Assembly: GCF_963678635.1 (NCBI RefSeq)
Contig: NC_087069.1
Location: forward strand, 36,809,959 to 36,873,958
Direction: 5' to 3'
Origin: Symsagittifera roscoffensis
Lineage: Eukaryota > Xenacoelomorpha > Acoela > Convolutidae
DNA length: 64,000 nt
The position numbers and the translations under genes were made by a program. Numbering within the stretch: position 1 is the stretch's first letter; the number at the start of each line of letters is the position of its first letter. The notes beneath the pieces are model-generated. The model saw nothing but the letters and a program-made list of their open reading frames with translations. It was not told the DNA's origin and made no database searches. Positions 26,371 through 37,153 of the stretch are shown piece after piece.

Positions 26371-26660
26371 GCGTTAATAATCGTTTATATTACGATATTA
26401 TTACCATTCGTACTACAATTGAGAAACAATCGATTTTAATCAATTAATAATCGATTACAATCTCTCTTTACAAAATCTAATTACAATTAAATATAATCAA
26501 TTATAATCGATTATTTATTCGCCTATTTTTCGATAAAAATTATAATCAATTATAGTTGATTATAATCCATTATTTTTATTCAAATCTCGAACTCATTAGT
26601 GTTCCACCAAAAATCCATTATAATCGATTATAATTGATTAGAATCCCTTTTTTGTGTTCA
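26371..26660. repeat. Cluster of ATCGAT-centred AT-rich palindromes
   Basis: Variants of TAATCGATTA and ATAATCAATTATAATC recur many times in about 290 bp, on both strands because the motif is self-complementary. It could be a simple-repeat expansion or a dense array of homeodomain-type sites; sequence alone does not decide. Confidence 0.7.
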
Positions 26661-27581
26661 TTTTCTCTTTGAAGTCGCATTTAAGTTGCTTATATTTTAT
26701 GCTCTTTGTAGACGTTGGTTCCTATGAAAAGTGAGAAAAATGCTTTTAAATTTTGCCAATCAATTCAAATTTATAAGGTTATATTTTTTCATTTTTCCCC
26801 ATTAAAGTTGTTTTGTGATGCATATTTTAAGCTTTTTTAAACACTAAAACATCAGCAAATTAGCTTATTTTCATGATTGATTCGGAAGAATTATTTATCT
26901 TTTACGGCGGGAACCTTTCCACTAATATGAAAGGATCTTTATGAAACTTTTGTTTCGTGGTAAAACTTTTTGATCAGATGATTTAGAGAAATCTTTTAGA
27001 GATTTATTTATTGGCACAAAAATAATAACCCATAAGTTAAAATTCGAATATAGTCTTGAATTGACAAAATTTTGTTAAAATAAGATATTATAATTGAGCT
27101 TAGGTTTTGAAAACTCTATCAGTACTAAGGAAGCGCTAATTGAAGCTTCCAAAAACCGCTATGCGAAAAAAAAATCAATATTCCTTAATAGAAGGAGAAT
27201 TGTTTTATAATATCTACTCGCTTGCTGTAATTGCTCGAAATTGGTAAAATTGTTTCACTCAGCACAGGAAAAAAAATTGAAGTTTTTCAAATGTCGTTCA
27301 GACCACAAATGAAAGGCTGATTTTGATGAATAACAAAATTGCCTTGCTTGCTCCTTTTTTCGCTCGAAATTAGACCATCCATCGAAAACTTCCGACCGGT
27401 TATGCCAATACTGAGAAAACGTTTTGAGGTCGTTCGAATTACGACTAAAAGGGCTTTACGTTAATATACTATATCTAACGTTTTAGGTCCACACAGAATT
27501 GGGGTCCACAAATACCCATTCGAATGGCCCGAGTGATAGTATAGAAGACAAAGTTCCTCCCCAATTTCAATGGTCGGAACA
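26661..27581. other. AT-rich intergenic sequence upstream of the EGF-receptor-like gene
   Basis: No ORF with a recognisable product. If the EGF-receptor-like gene is expressed, its promoter should lie here; I see no distinctive element. Confidence 0.4.
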
Positions 27582-27654
27582 ATGAGATTTTTCTTTATTG
27601 CTTTTTTGCCGCAGCCCTCGCTTTTTTTTTCATTTTTCATTGCTTCATCTGAAG
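27582..27654 (+). CDS. EGF-receptor-like exon 1: start codon and signal peptide
   Basis: The ATG at 27582 opens a hydrophobic leader (MRFFFIAFLPQP, then SLFFSFFIASSE) and the exon ends in phase 1. Joining to 27702 across a 47-nt gap gives SSE-E-CDGTKN, the expected start of an L1 domain. The donor reads AG|ATAATT instead of GTAATT. A downstream in-frame ATG at 27674, inside that gap, could start translation without splicing but without a good signal peptide. Confidence 0.6.
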
Positions 27655-27701
27655 ATAATTACTTTTTTTAACAATGAAATTTTCTTATGTGCACCTTTTA
27701 G

Positions 27702-28040
27702 AGTGTGACGGGACAAAAAATGGACCTCGTAAGTTAGTAAACGCTTGGGATCGTGACTACCACTACAACATGTTAGTCCAACACTACAACCGAAACTGCA
27801 CAAAAGTTGTTGGGAACCTCGAAATAACCCACGTACCATCTGGAAGAAGCCTGGAATTCTTAAACACGATCCGAGAAATCACCGGATACTTCCTAGTTGC
27901 TTCGAATGGCGTGAAAGAAATAAAATTGGAAAACTTGATGTTGATTCGAGGAGAACAGTTTGTGAGCTCAACTAATAACTATTCGGTTTTTGTATTCCAA
28001 AACGGCTTCCTGGAGAATTTTGTTCTGCCCAAATTGAAAG
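27702..28040 (+). CDS. EGF-receptor-like exon 2: L1 domain
   Basis: It is preceded by the acceptor CACCTTTTAG and ends AAAG|GTTACA. It encodes most of receptor L domain 1, with the family pattern NCTKVVGNLEITHV followed by the IREITGYFLVA and LENLMLIRGE leucine-rich turns. The frame is open throughout. Confidence 0.85.
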
Positions 28041-28355
28041 GTTACAAATTATTCAATCTCTCTAATAATTTCCAATTTTCAAAATTTAATTTATTCAAAA
28101 AATTTGAATACTTTTTCAATTTTTGCCACTGAAAACAAAGTGTGCATAGTTTGTGGAATTTTCATGGTCAAGAATTTTGAATTTTCACTCCGGTTTGTGG
28201 TTTATTTTATTAACTACTAAAGGTATAAACTAAAATAGGTATGAAATATCATTTTTTTTCGCAATTACTTTAAATTTTGTTCTAAATTTTATTGAAAAAG
28301 CCAAAAATTCTAAAAGCTAATTAAAAACATTCAAAAAATTTAAAGCATTTTTTAG

Positions 28356-28511
28356 AAGTTTCACGTGGCTCTGTGGGCGTGGTTTTCAATCGGAAGCTCT
28401 GCTTTCATGGCACTGTCAACTGGGGCGATATAATGGAGAATACAACCAATGGCATTGACAACCAATCGAAATTCATCAACTTCCAAAACGGACAACTTTG
28501 CCCAGATCACA
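28356..28511 (+). CDS. EGF-receptor-like exon 3: end of L1
   Basis: After TTTTTTAG the exon reads VSRGSVGVVFNRKLCF..TVNWGDIM, matching the LxxISxGxVxxxxNxxLC...INW end of L1 domains. The junction LPKLK-E-VSRG is in phase with exon 2. The proposed donor is CACA|GTATTG. Confidence 0.8.
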
Positions 28512-28839
28512 GTATTGAGACACTCATGTTTTTAAATAAAATATACTAATTAAATTAGGCTCATTACTCAATAATTCATATTTAACAATGAAATTAATTC
28601 GGGCAATATTGTTTTATCTTTTCTTTTGTCTTTTTTGTGGTTTTAAAAAATTCGGGGCCCGTAGGGAAAGAAAAGTATTTCGTTTTCAGTTTAAGTATTT
28701 GCTGAGCCTTCAAATATCATTTTGTTCGTTGAAGTCATCTAAACCCCCCCAATAATTTTGATAAATATTTTTCCGTTTCTTTTTCTTCGTATGTCTCTTT
28801 CAAATATAAACGTGTAACTTTAAACTGTGTGTGTTTCAT

Positions 28840-28908
28840 ACGTGACCTGTCATGACTCATGTGAGCAAAGTCATTGCTGGGGACCGGAAGCATCCTCATG
28901 CCAGATTC
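28840..28908 (+). CDS. EGF-receptor-like exon 4: start of furin-like region
   Basis: Reads TCHDSCEQSHCWGPEASSCQI and ends at C|GTAAGC, a good donor. In-frame TAA at 28821 and the lack of any AG dinucleotide between it and the exon leave no canonical acceptor. TTTCAT|AC would restore phase with exon 3. Confidence 0.7.
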
Positions 28909-29139
28909 GTAAGCTACTTTCTCTTTTAAAAAAAAAGCAATTTTGAACAGACAGAGTAGTTAAGCAAAATTCAGTTTCAGAAAGTTTTTCTGAAACATTT
29001 TTTGGACAGAATGGTCGCATGCTGAATTTGCTCAAAATTAAAAAAAAATAGCTAGCGATTGCACATGGAGAGCAAAGATAAAATGGTTCAAATAGGGTTA
29101 TTGTTTTGAAATCATTTTGTTTTTTTTTTCGATACGCTT

Positions 29140-30750
29140 TCGATTTCGATTTTGCAATACTTCAAACTTCTTGAATGAGCATATTTTTTAACTGGCCATT
29201 TATATTTTTTGTATGACCTGGCTATATTTGCTTTCCTTAAGATGTTCACGGTTTCTCTAATTTTCCAACGTTCGGTCTCTCCATAATAAGGGACGCTCCC
29301 GGTTCAAGTTAGGAATAGGACAAAACGATATTTAAAATTCTGAAAACTCTGCAGACGCTTTCATATACAGTTCGTGTCTCCGAGTTGGCAAATACTCTTG
29401 GCGTATCAGCCCAAATGCCTTTTTCGTTTTTCTTTCTGCACTTGGAACCGTTCCGCTTCTGGAACACTTTTTCCTTTCAATGGCCTCTACTGTTTCTAGC
29501 CAAAAAGCTCGAAAAAATTTTCTCATGAAACATCTATCATTAATTATTTTTTGTTCCTAGTTTTGAAGAACGTGACGAAATATTTGTGCTCGGTTGGTTA
29601 ATTTTCTCCAAACAAACTCGGACTTTTTAACTAGCAACTTATGGCATATTACTAGAAATTCAAAAGGTATTGTTCTCCTAAGTTCAATATTAGAGAAAAA
29701 GTGTTTCAATTGTAACTATTTTGTAAAATTATGATGGTTTGAAGGGTGCCAATGTTGCCAGTTTTGGACAATTAACGAGCGATATGTTTCGTGCCATTGA
29801 TGCGTAAGCGGAGATTTAATCCGTATTAGAAATAATTTCAAATTGAATTGAGTCATGCATTTTGGGTCTATTTAATTCTATGCTATAATCGAGAAAAAAA
29901 ATCTGCACTTTACACTGCGTGGGTATTTCAAAAAAATGGAGGGATAATTTTCAAGAAAAAAATTTCAATAAATATTTTGTATTTTTTCAGTTTATTTGAA
30001 AATTTCATCAATTATGATCCCAAAAAATAAATTGCAGCCGTAACAACCCTGATACGCCCAACTTTGCTTAACAGTTCGTGCATTTTTCTAGTGTTTTTAA
30101 CTTGATTTGATTTTTCCGATACCAGACTTTGATGTTGCAAGTTTTAAATTTCATGTATATATTTATTTCCTAGTCGCCCAATTCTTAATTTTTGAATGAC
30201 CTGGGTTGCATCGCTTTTTCTTAAGATATTCGAGATTTCTCTGCTATTTTTGACTAACCCATTCTGATTTGCTGAAATTAGCTCAAACCAAGTTTCCAAT
30301 ATTCGGTCTCTCCATCATGGGAGAACGGTTCAAGAAAAGAATAGGACAGAATGAGAGTTATAACTATGAAAACTCTACAGACGCTTCCATATGCCTATTC
30401 TGTTTCCGTTGTTTCCATTTTTCTTTTTTTTTGCTTTTGGAATGGTTGAGTTTCTGAAATATTTATTATTTTTACCTCATAATGGGCCCTTCTTCATCTA
30501 ACCAACTAACACGGAAAAAACTTCTTTCTGAGGAAACTATCATCACATATTTTTTGTTCTGATTTTCAAAAAAAACTAAAAGACTAATTGTGCTCGTGTG
30601 GTTTTTTTTGTCTGGCGAATGTGGCCGAATATCGCGCGATATATTTCGTGCTATTAACGCGCTACCGGGGATTTAATCCAAATAAGAAATCGCTTCAAAT
30701 TGGATTGAGGCATGCTCTTTAGTCTTTTTATTACATTGCTATGTGCAAAA
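29140..30750 (+). repeat. Diverged ~1-kb tandem duplication inside an intron
   Basis: 29140-29900 and 30110-30750 align in the same order. Shared landmarks are 'atgacctgg', 'ttcggtctctccat.at..g', 'aaaactct.cagacgctt.catat', 'aaac..tcat..at.attttttgttc' and 'ggagatttaatcc..attagaaat'. The 28909-31314 intron was therefore enlarged by duplication. No coding potential. Confidence 0.7.
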
Positions 30751-31314
30751 CTTGTCGCCTTTTATTTTAGATTGTGTGTTTTTTTTTCAAAACATCGGTA
30801 GAATTATTTTCAAAAACAAAATCATCAAAAATTGTTTCGGCTAGTTTGGTTCAATTAAATTGCGTTGTATTTCTGTCTCTTAAGCACAGATTTAATCCAG
30901 CTCAAAAACTATTCAGGTGTGACTTGGAGCAAGCTGTTTGGATCAGCAGAACCTCAATTCTTTTTGTACCGTAGGCAGTTTTTAAAAAAATGGAAAAAGT
31001 TGAGGATATTTTTTGATATTTTTCTGTTTTTAAAAAAAATTTGTTGAAAAATTGTTTTTTTTTAAATAAAATCGTTCCTCAGAGCTTGCGGGACCAGAGT
31101 TGGAACTGCGTCCGGGAAGGGCTCGGGCCTCAATTTTAGGATCAGTAGCCGGGCTGGGATGGGCCCGGGCCTTACTTTCAGTAGGGCTCACACCTTTCAC
31201 ACCTCCGTTAACACCTTTCAAACCAGGCGCGCCGTCCTTTCTGTGGCAAAAGTAAACCAAATTGAACTGCTAGGGTCGGCTGCGACCAATGGACATATTA
31301 AAATTTGATTTCAG

Positions 31315-31436
31315 TGACAAAAACTGTGTGCAGTGACAGTTGTGGATCAAGACGTTGTTTTGGCACTAGTGCAGATCAGTGTTGCCACGAGCAGTGTTCC
31401 GCGGGATGCTTTGGTCCCGAAAATCACCAGTGCAAC
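31315..31436 (+). CDS. EGF-receptor-like exon 5: furin-like repeats
   Basis: Acceptor GATTTCAG, donor AAC|GTAAAT. It reads LTKTVCSDSCGSRRCFG, then CCHEQCSAGCFGPENHQCN, with the CxxxC...CxGxxxxxCCHxxCxxGCxGP spacing of EGF-receptor cysteine-rich region 1. In phase with the exons on both sides. Confidence 0.88.
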
Positions 31437-31846
31437 GTAAATTCCTATTTATTCCTTCACAGGGTCTCTATCAATCGAAACATACGTCAACTTATCCAAA
31501 ATTACTGTTGTTTTTATCTGTTGTTTGAGCAATTTAGCCGCCACAACTTAAAAACAATCAAAACTCGGAACATTTTTCCCAGTTGGTGATAGATTTTAGC
31601 AAGAAAAAAAAATTATTGCGTTTTGTTATTGAAAAACAAGAGCTATAAAACTAAGTTTTCAAATTTTTTCATAATTTTACTGGCCTTTAAACATCCTTTT
31701 AGTTTATATTCTATGTTCAGAAATCTAAATAAGTGAAATTACAATCATAAAAACTGAAATCGAGATACGAGAGATATAAACAAAAGTTTTGTAGAAAAAC
31801 AACAACTCTTATAAACTTTAAATTTTATCTAGTTTTTAACTTCCAG

Positions 31847-31988
31847 GCGTGCACCAATTTGATCGACAGGGGTTCATGTGTGGAATCTTGCCCTCCAGTT
31901 ATTTTGATTGACCACGTGAGTAGCAAGGTGGAAGCAAACCCTGATGTCAGATACCAATTCGAAAATCAGTGCCTACAAAAGTGTCCAC
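31847..31988 (+). CDS. EGF-receptor-like exon 6: furin-like repeats
   Basis: Acceptor AACTTCCAG, donor C|GTGAGT. It reads ACTNLIDRGSCVESCPP, then NPDVRYQFENQCLQKCP, matching the CxxxxxxxxCxxxCPP...NPxxxYxFxxxCxxxCP module. Confidence 0.88.
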
Positions 31989-33244
31989 GTGAGTTACCTT
32001 TGAATGTTTCATTGATTGTATATAACCACCGGATGTAATAGCCAGCTACCAGATAAACTAGCCGAAATTACAGAACTGCTCTATGAGAATTATGTAACAC
32101 TTATTTCACATTTATTAAAAGGTAGGGCGACAATACGAAACAGGCGAAAACTTTAGTCTAATTGATTTGAGTAATTTGTTTCGGGTGAGTTTTACTTGCT
32201 CGAAACTTCAAATTGGTTTTTTTGTGAACACGGAGACAAATTTTTGAAAAATTCAACTTTGTTCAAATTACGACTGAGAAAGCTATATTAAGATATAATT
32301 TTTTGGCCCAATCCGGTGATTGTTTGAGATACCTGATTTTGCATGCCATCAAATAAAAAAAACTACAATACACCCACATTCAAAAAATTCTTCTCACTTT
32401 CAAGTATAGGAAAAAAGCAGTTTTTAATCATTCGGAATTTTTATTCAATTTTCACAACCAAAAAAGCAAAAATTTGTTCTACTTTATTCCTGCCTTATTA
32501 GATTAAACGTTAGTTTTTTGAGAGTAGATTTGCAAAAATTTTTACAAAGTTTTGTTGAGTCAACTCCTTATATTTTTCTTACTCTGTTTTCAAAGATGCG
32601 ATAAAACAAAAAAAAAACATATTGAATTTTCAAAAAAGTTAGGGTTACAAGAAAATCTGATGCACTAAACCAAGAAAGTATACTCAATTAGGTAAATAAT
32701 TTGATACCTCAAAGTGTTAAATAAATACAGATCTAGCAAAGAAGTTGCATATGAGGTGCTCACTGCAATTCTCGGCGTCTCAACCAATTTTGCAAAAGTT
32801 TCAACCGTCGCGACCAAATTCGGGCACGTTTCAATTTTTTAGACCAAAAAACGTTACGCTCGGTTTCGCTTGAGCCAAGCCAGATATGTTTTGGCCGCCT
32901 CAACTGAGTTTGGGTTTGTTTTGAGTTTTTCGATATGAAAATTTTTTTTGTCTTTGATCGACCCAGTAAGGATAAGTTGTGACCATCAATTAACTAGATT
33001 GTACCAAAACTTAAGAAAAACAAGGATAGCCGGTTACTGTGCAAAAGCACAGAATGTTGCGACAATAGTCTTAAGAAACACACTTCTGTTTGAAATTAGT
33101 GTCGTTTTATCTGTGTGGTGTAAATAAAGACTCGAAAGAAAAATAGAAATTAGGCAAATTAAATAGCCATAATCAAATACGTTGATTGAAAACTTGTTGG
33201 TTGCTTTTGGGTCTCATGTTCATCTTTTTTTTTGCAATTTTCAG

Positions 33245-33348
33245 CTACTTTGCTCGTTGATGGCAATCTGTGTCTGAAAGAATGCAGCCAAGGAAAATTC
33301 AACAACAGTGGAGTATGTATTTGCGAACAGTGCATGATTCAAAGCCAG
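33245..33348 (+). CDS. EGF-receptor-like exon 7: last recognisable cysteine module
   Basis: Acceptor AATTTTCAG. It reads PTLLVDGNLCLKECSQG, then GVCICEQC, and ends in phase 0 before a weak donor GTTAGA at 33349. The expected L2 domain does not follow; TCGA-rich repeats begin within 150 bp. The next phase-0 acceptor in the window opens the EF-hand-like exon at 35197, so transcript fusion is formally possible but unsupported. Confidence 0.75.
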
Positions 33349-33489
33349 GTTAGATAAATAGTTTTTTTGTATCAGTCTTCTTCGGGTTTGGTAAGAAATC
33401 TGAAAAACTTAGTCAAAATGAATGTAACCATATCTTCAAGTGGTTAAAATGCTCAAAATTTTTTCCGAATAAATCGGACTAGTTTTCGG

Positions 33490-35110
33490 CTTTGTTCCAC
33501 CCATTTCAAACTGGTTCCGACTTTCTCGAGCAAAGTTTGATATGTTTCGACTTTCTCAACTGCCTCGACTGTTTTTTTTCTTCAAAAATTTCTTTTTCTA
33601 TCCCGCATAGATATGTTTTGTTGTTCTCGACGTCCCCGATCAAGATTGGGCCCGTTTATTTGATTCATACCAGATTTAATCCAAGCGTCAATACTAAACT
33701 GGATTTTAGGTTTTGTTTCAGTTCGACTTTATGTTTCGACTATAACCCCTTGGCGAATATGAGTTTTTTGTCGAGCAATGATATCGGGTTCTACCACTTT
33801 GGTCCGAAAATTAAGTCGAAACCTCGACCCGTGTATGTTTCTACTATGTTCGATTTATGTTTCGACTCTGCTCGACCCATATTTTGACTGTGCTTGACCT
33901 ATGTTATGATTGTGCTCCACCTATGTTTTGACTGAGGTCGACCTATGTTTCAACTTTCTCGACCGAAATTGGGTATGTTTCGAGTGCGCTTGATCTAAGT
34001 CTCACTTTGTTGACCATAATTGGATACGTTTTGACTATGCTCGACCTATGTCTCGACTTTCGATCAAAATCGGGTATGTTTCGACTTTGTGCTCGACTTA
34101 AAATTGCTTCGCGGCAGCGGAACTTCAGTAGAAAAATTGCACTTGATCGACTTTCAAGGTCGAAACTTTCTCGACCAAAATTGGCAATGTTTCGAGTGCA
34201 CTCGATCTAAGTCTCAATTTGTTGACCATAATTGGATACGTTTTGACTATGCTCGACCTATGTCTCGACTTTCGATCAAAATCGGGTATGTTTCGACTTT
34301 GTGCTCGACTTAAAATTGCTTCGCGGCAGCGGAACTTCAGTAGAAAAATTGCACTTGATCGACTTTCAAGGTCGAAACTTAATTCGAGCACCTCGAAATA
34401 GTCACAACCTGTAATTTCATAGTTGTCCACCTGGCATCTGCGATACGGGTCGAGGCTCCGACTTTCTCGAGCAAAGTTTGATATGTTTCGACTGATTTTT
34501 TTTGCAAAAAATTCTTTTTTGATCCGGCATAGATATTTTTTGTTGTTCTCGACGTCCACGACTAAGATTGGGCCTGTTTCGACTGTCTCGACAGACAGAA
34601 AATCTGAAGTTTACTTGATTCATATCAGATTTAATTCAAGCGACAATACTAAACTCGATTTTAGGTTCGTTTCAGTTCGACTTTATGTTTCGGCTATGAG
34701 TCCTTGGCGAATATGAGTTTTTGGTCGAGCAATGATATCGTGTTCTACCACTTTGGTCCAAAAATTAAGTCGAAACCTCGACCCGTGTATGTTTCTACTG
34801 CGCTCAATTTATGTTTCGACTCTGCTCGACCCATATTTCGACTGTGCTTGACCTATGTTATGATTGTGCTCGACCTATGTTTCAACTTTCTCGAACAAAA
34901 TTGGGTATGTTTCGAGTGTGCTCGATCTAAGTTTCAATTTGTTGACCCTAATTGGATACGTTTTGATTATGCTCGACCTATGTCTCGATTTTTTCGATCA
35001 AAATCGTGTATGTTTCGATTTTGTGCTCGACTTAAAATTGCTTCGTGACAGCGGATCTTCAGTAGAAAAATTGCACTTGCTCGACTTTCAAGGTCGAAAC
35101 ATAAGTCGAG
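33490..35110 (-). repeat. TCGA-rich repeat block, inverted relative to the 55-64 kb array
   Basis: A dense mix of short TTCGACTTTCTCGACC-like units. A ~212-bp tandem duplication starts at about 34007 and 34219, and a larger ~940-bp duplication relates 33515-33890 to 34456-34830. The end at 35030-35105 is the reverse complement of 55310-55385. ORFs of 60-200 codons here are repeat artefacts. Confidence 0.85.
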
Positions 35111-35196
35111 CATCCCGAACCGGGCGTAACGACCTGTTTTTTCACATTTGTCTACCTGGCATCTGCGAAACCCAACTTAATTTGCTGATGTTTCAG

Positions 35197-35389
35197 ACTC
35201 CACTCGTGATTACACGGAGTCGACAAACAGCAAAAACTTCCTTTTATGGAAATTTGTTCATTTTGATTGACTCAAATGACGACGAGGAAGTTTCGGAAAG
35301 TGAGCTGAAGATATTCTATGACGTAATTGGAATGCAAATGAATGGTGAAGGGTTCTCTCTGCTTCTGCAAGGGCTTATGCACAAAACCT
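35197..35389 (+). CDS. EF-hand-like protein, penultimate exon (gene split by the retroelement)
   Basis: The acceptor GATGTTTCAG opens in phase 0. The exon reads TPLVITRSRQTAKTSFYGN, then an EF-hand-like helix-loop-helix (LFILIDSNDDEEVSESEL, with D-x-N-x-D...E at loop positions 1, 3, 5 and 12). The donor ACCT|GTGAGT leaves phase 1. It joins in phase to 54935-55119, 19.5 kb downstream, across the inserted element. Upstream exons were not identified with confidence. The gene family is not recognised beyond the EF-hand pattern; calcium binding is an inference. Confidence 0.6.
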
Positions 35390-35488
35390 GTGAGTTAAAT
35401 AGCTTTGTTCTCCCCAAACCTTATCAAAAGTTTTCGATCATCTTATTTCAGTTACTCATGTAAGGTAATTTAATTTTTTCAGATAACA

Positions 35489-35492
35489 ACTA
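35489..35492. other. Target-site duplication ACTA, left copy
   Basis: ACTA immediately precedes the 5' LTR and immediately follows the 3' LTR (54402-54405). A 4-bp duplication is usual for gypsy-type integrases. Confidence 0.8.
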
Positions 35493-35902
35493 TGGAACCT
35501 GATCTAAACTATATTTTATGATTGGATAAATTAAATGTTTTACCAATGTAAAGTATTTAATATTAACCAATCATGATCCATCTAACTAACAACCCACTTA
35601 TTTGTAAGTGCTGAAGTTACTTGTAATTTCAGCACCAGAGAGATTTGAATTTAACTTAGAAATTAGTTGGACTCTCCCGAGCACTTCAGCAGCCGCAATA
35701 AACCAGTATACCCTAGATCTATTGAGCCTAGCAGAGACTAGTTAAACAACCTGAGACTAGATAGTATAAGAGTAAGATTAGGATCGGTATTAGACTAAGA
35801 AGTTGCACGAATCTATCCGGCCGAAAATAAGATAGCGTGACGAGCAGACGGTGTACCCTATCCGAAATTACTCTATGAGTTATACACCCCAGACCTAACT
35901 CA
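35493..35902 (+). repeat. 5' LTR (410 bp)
   Basis: Begins TGGAACC and ends AACTCA. It should hold promoter and polyadenylation signals: AATAAA lies at 35697-35702. A hairpin with GTGCTGAA and TTCAGCAC arms (35608-35615, 35628-35635) is shared with the diverged LTR at 17707-18085. No difference from the 3' LTR was seen over the full length. Confidence 0.97.
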
Positions 35903-35904
35903 TC

Positions 35905-35927
35905 TGGTGCGACCATAAGTCTCGAAC
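35905..35927 (+). promoter_or_regulatory. Primer-binding site
   Basis: Two bases after the LTR, TGGTGCGACCATAAGTC begins with TGG, the complement of a tRNA CCA end. Its reverse complement continues into a TTCGAGA T-loop with a G53-C61 pair in place, so complementarity to a tRNA 3' end probably covers more than 18 nt. I do not assign the tRNA species. Confidence 0.7.
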
Positions 35928-37153
35928 AAGACCTTACTAGATTAGAATTAACCAAAATTAGATTAGAAATTAGACAAAAACATTTACAAAATGTTATACG
36001 ACAATAATTTAATTGAAATGTCTCTCCGACTCAATAGATCAGAGCCAATATTCCGAACCATAATAGAACTACCCGGAATTGGAAGAAGACATCGAACCAA
36101 AGACGACATACGACAAAGTAGAAACTTGCCGTATAGTTATATGATAGTTCGGCAAAAGCCAGAACAAACTTTTATATTTCGAATACTACTTGCAATGAAT
36201 TTAGATTTCCATTTGCAAACATAAAACCTTGAAGTAAATCTTCAAAATCATTTCAGGCGCTAAACAAATTAATATTATACAATAACGATTGATAAAAAGA
36301 TCTAAGATCGTTTTCCTAAAACTCTGCAGTAATATACAAAACATGTTTGAAGAATATTTATTGGAAAATAAAAATAAAAATTAGTAGCATGACAATAAAT
36401 GGTTAGTAATCATAAATCATCCTGTTGTTCCAGCTTCATCACCTAAAACATAACAGCAATCATAAACCCACTAATATCATCAAAACACTAAATCTTTCCT
36501 TTACACAAATTTAAAACTTTATTAAAATTTAAAGTCACTTAATTTAAAATCAGATCATCAAGGCTTATCCTTGGATCTTAAATCATTTTCTACTTAATTA
36601 AATTTTAAAATTGATCATCAAGGCTTATCCTTGGATCAAACAGAACAACTTTGTTCTCCCCCACCCACTTAATTAGTGTCTAACGACCTCAAACGTCGAT
36701 TCACTACCCAACCCTTTCTAAAAACCCAAGACTAATAGAAATTTTTAAACAAAACTAATCATTCAAATTAGGATAAACAGTGAAGAACTTCGGTTATTCA
36801 TCCTTCACTTGACCCCCCCTCTTACCAGACCCAGGATAAATCTTAGACTTAGTAAGTTTAAAATAGTATCTAACGAACTACTCGCGTTCTAATTATACCT
36901 GAACCTTGTGGATCGATTTACTATTCTCCAACCCTTGAACACAATCACTACCCCTAAGTAAGATTAAGTAAGTTAACACCTTAGCTTATACTAGTCACGA
37001 GAAAGTAAAAATCATTCTTCGGAATCGATATACTTTTCTCTCCAACCCTGAACAACTAGACCCAGGTTAAGCTAACCAAAAAATCGTAAGAACTAACAGT
37101 TTAAGTCAATAGAAATCATTTAACAACCTTTTGCATCCGTCATTCTAAACCTT
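35928..37153 (+). other. 5' leader of the retroelement
   Basis: About 1.2 kb with one 77-codon ORF (35991-36224) of unknown significance. Two 25-nt copies at 36553-36577 and 36613-36637 each contain the hairpin CAAGG-CTTAT-CCTTG. Three later blocks (about 36700, 36920, 37020) share a 'tcgat.tact.t.tccaaccct' motif. Packaging, dimerisation or splicing signals are expected here by analogy with retroviruses; which ones is not shown. Confidence 0.55.

Larger units (their letters stand above)
27582..33348 (+). pseudogene. EGF-receptor (LET-23-like) ectodomain gene fragment, probably decaying
   Basis: Seven exons join in phase to 335 codons: 27582-27654, 27702-28040, 28356-28511, 28840-28908, 31315-31436, 31847-31988 and 33245-33348. 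The order is a hydrophobic signal peptide, receptor L1 domain (VVGNLEITHV, FLNTIREITGYFLVA, LENLMLIRG), then the furin-like cysteine-rich region (CHDSC..SHCWG, QCCHEQCSAGCFGP, CVESCPP, LCLKECSQG). Receptor tyrosine kinases of the EGF family continue with L2, a second cysteine-rich region, a membrane span and a kinase; none is found before the repeats at 33.49 kb. Two splice sites are non-canonical (donor ATAATT at 27655, acceptor TTTCAT at 28834-28839), which points to decay, although exon frames remain open. A secreted decoy is the alternative. Family assignment is firm; functionality is doubtful. Confidence 0.8.

Noticed and set aside
31030-31260. Collagen-like minus-strand ORF (GAPGLKGVNGG)
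   Set aside because: A short GC-rich patch inside an intron of the receptor-like gene; no Gly-X-Y periodicity beyond a few triplets and no exon signals.
35197-35389. Continuation of the EGF-receptor-like gene into the EF-hand-like exon
   Set aside because: The phases allow it (0/0), but the donor at 33349 is weak and EGF receptors carry L2 here and never an EF-hand, so two genes are more likely.
34864-35463. 199-codon ORF joining repeat DNA to the EF-hand-like exon
   Set aside because: A good TTTCAG acceptor at 35191-35196 splits it. The upstream half is TCGA repeat, so the open frame is chance.
35488-35492. 5-bp target duplication AACTA
   Set aside because: The first A at the right junction is already the last LTR base (TG...CA ends), so only ACTA can be counted.
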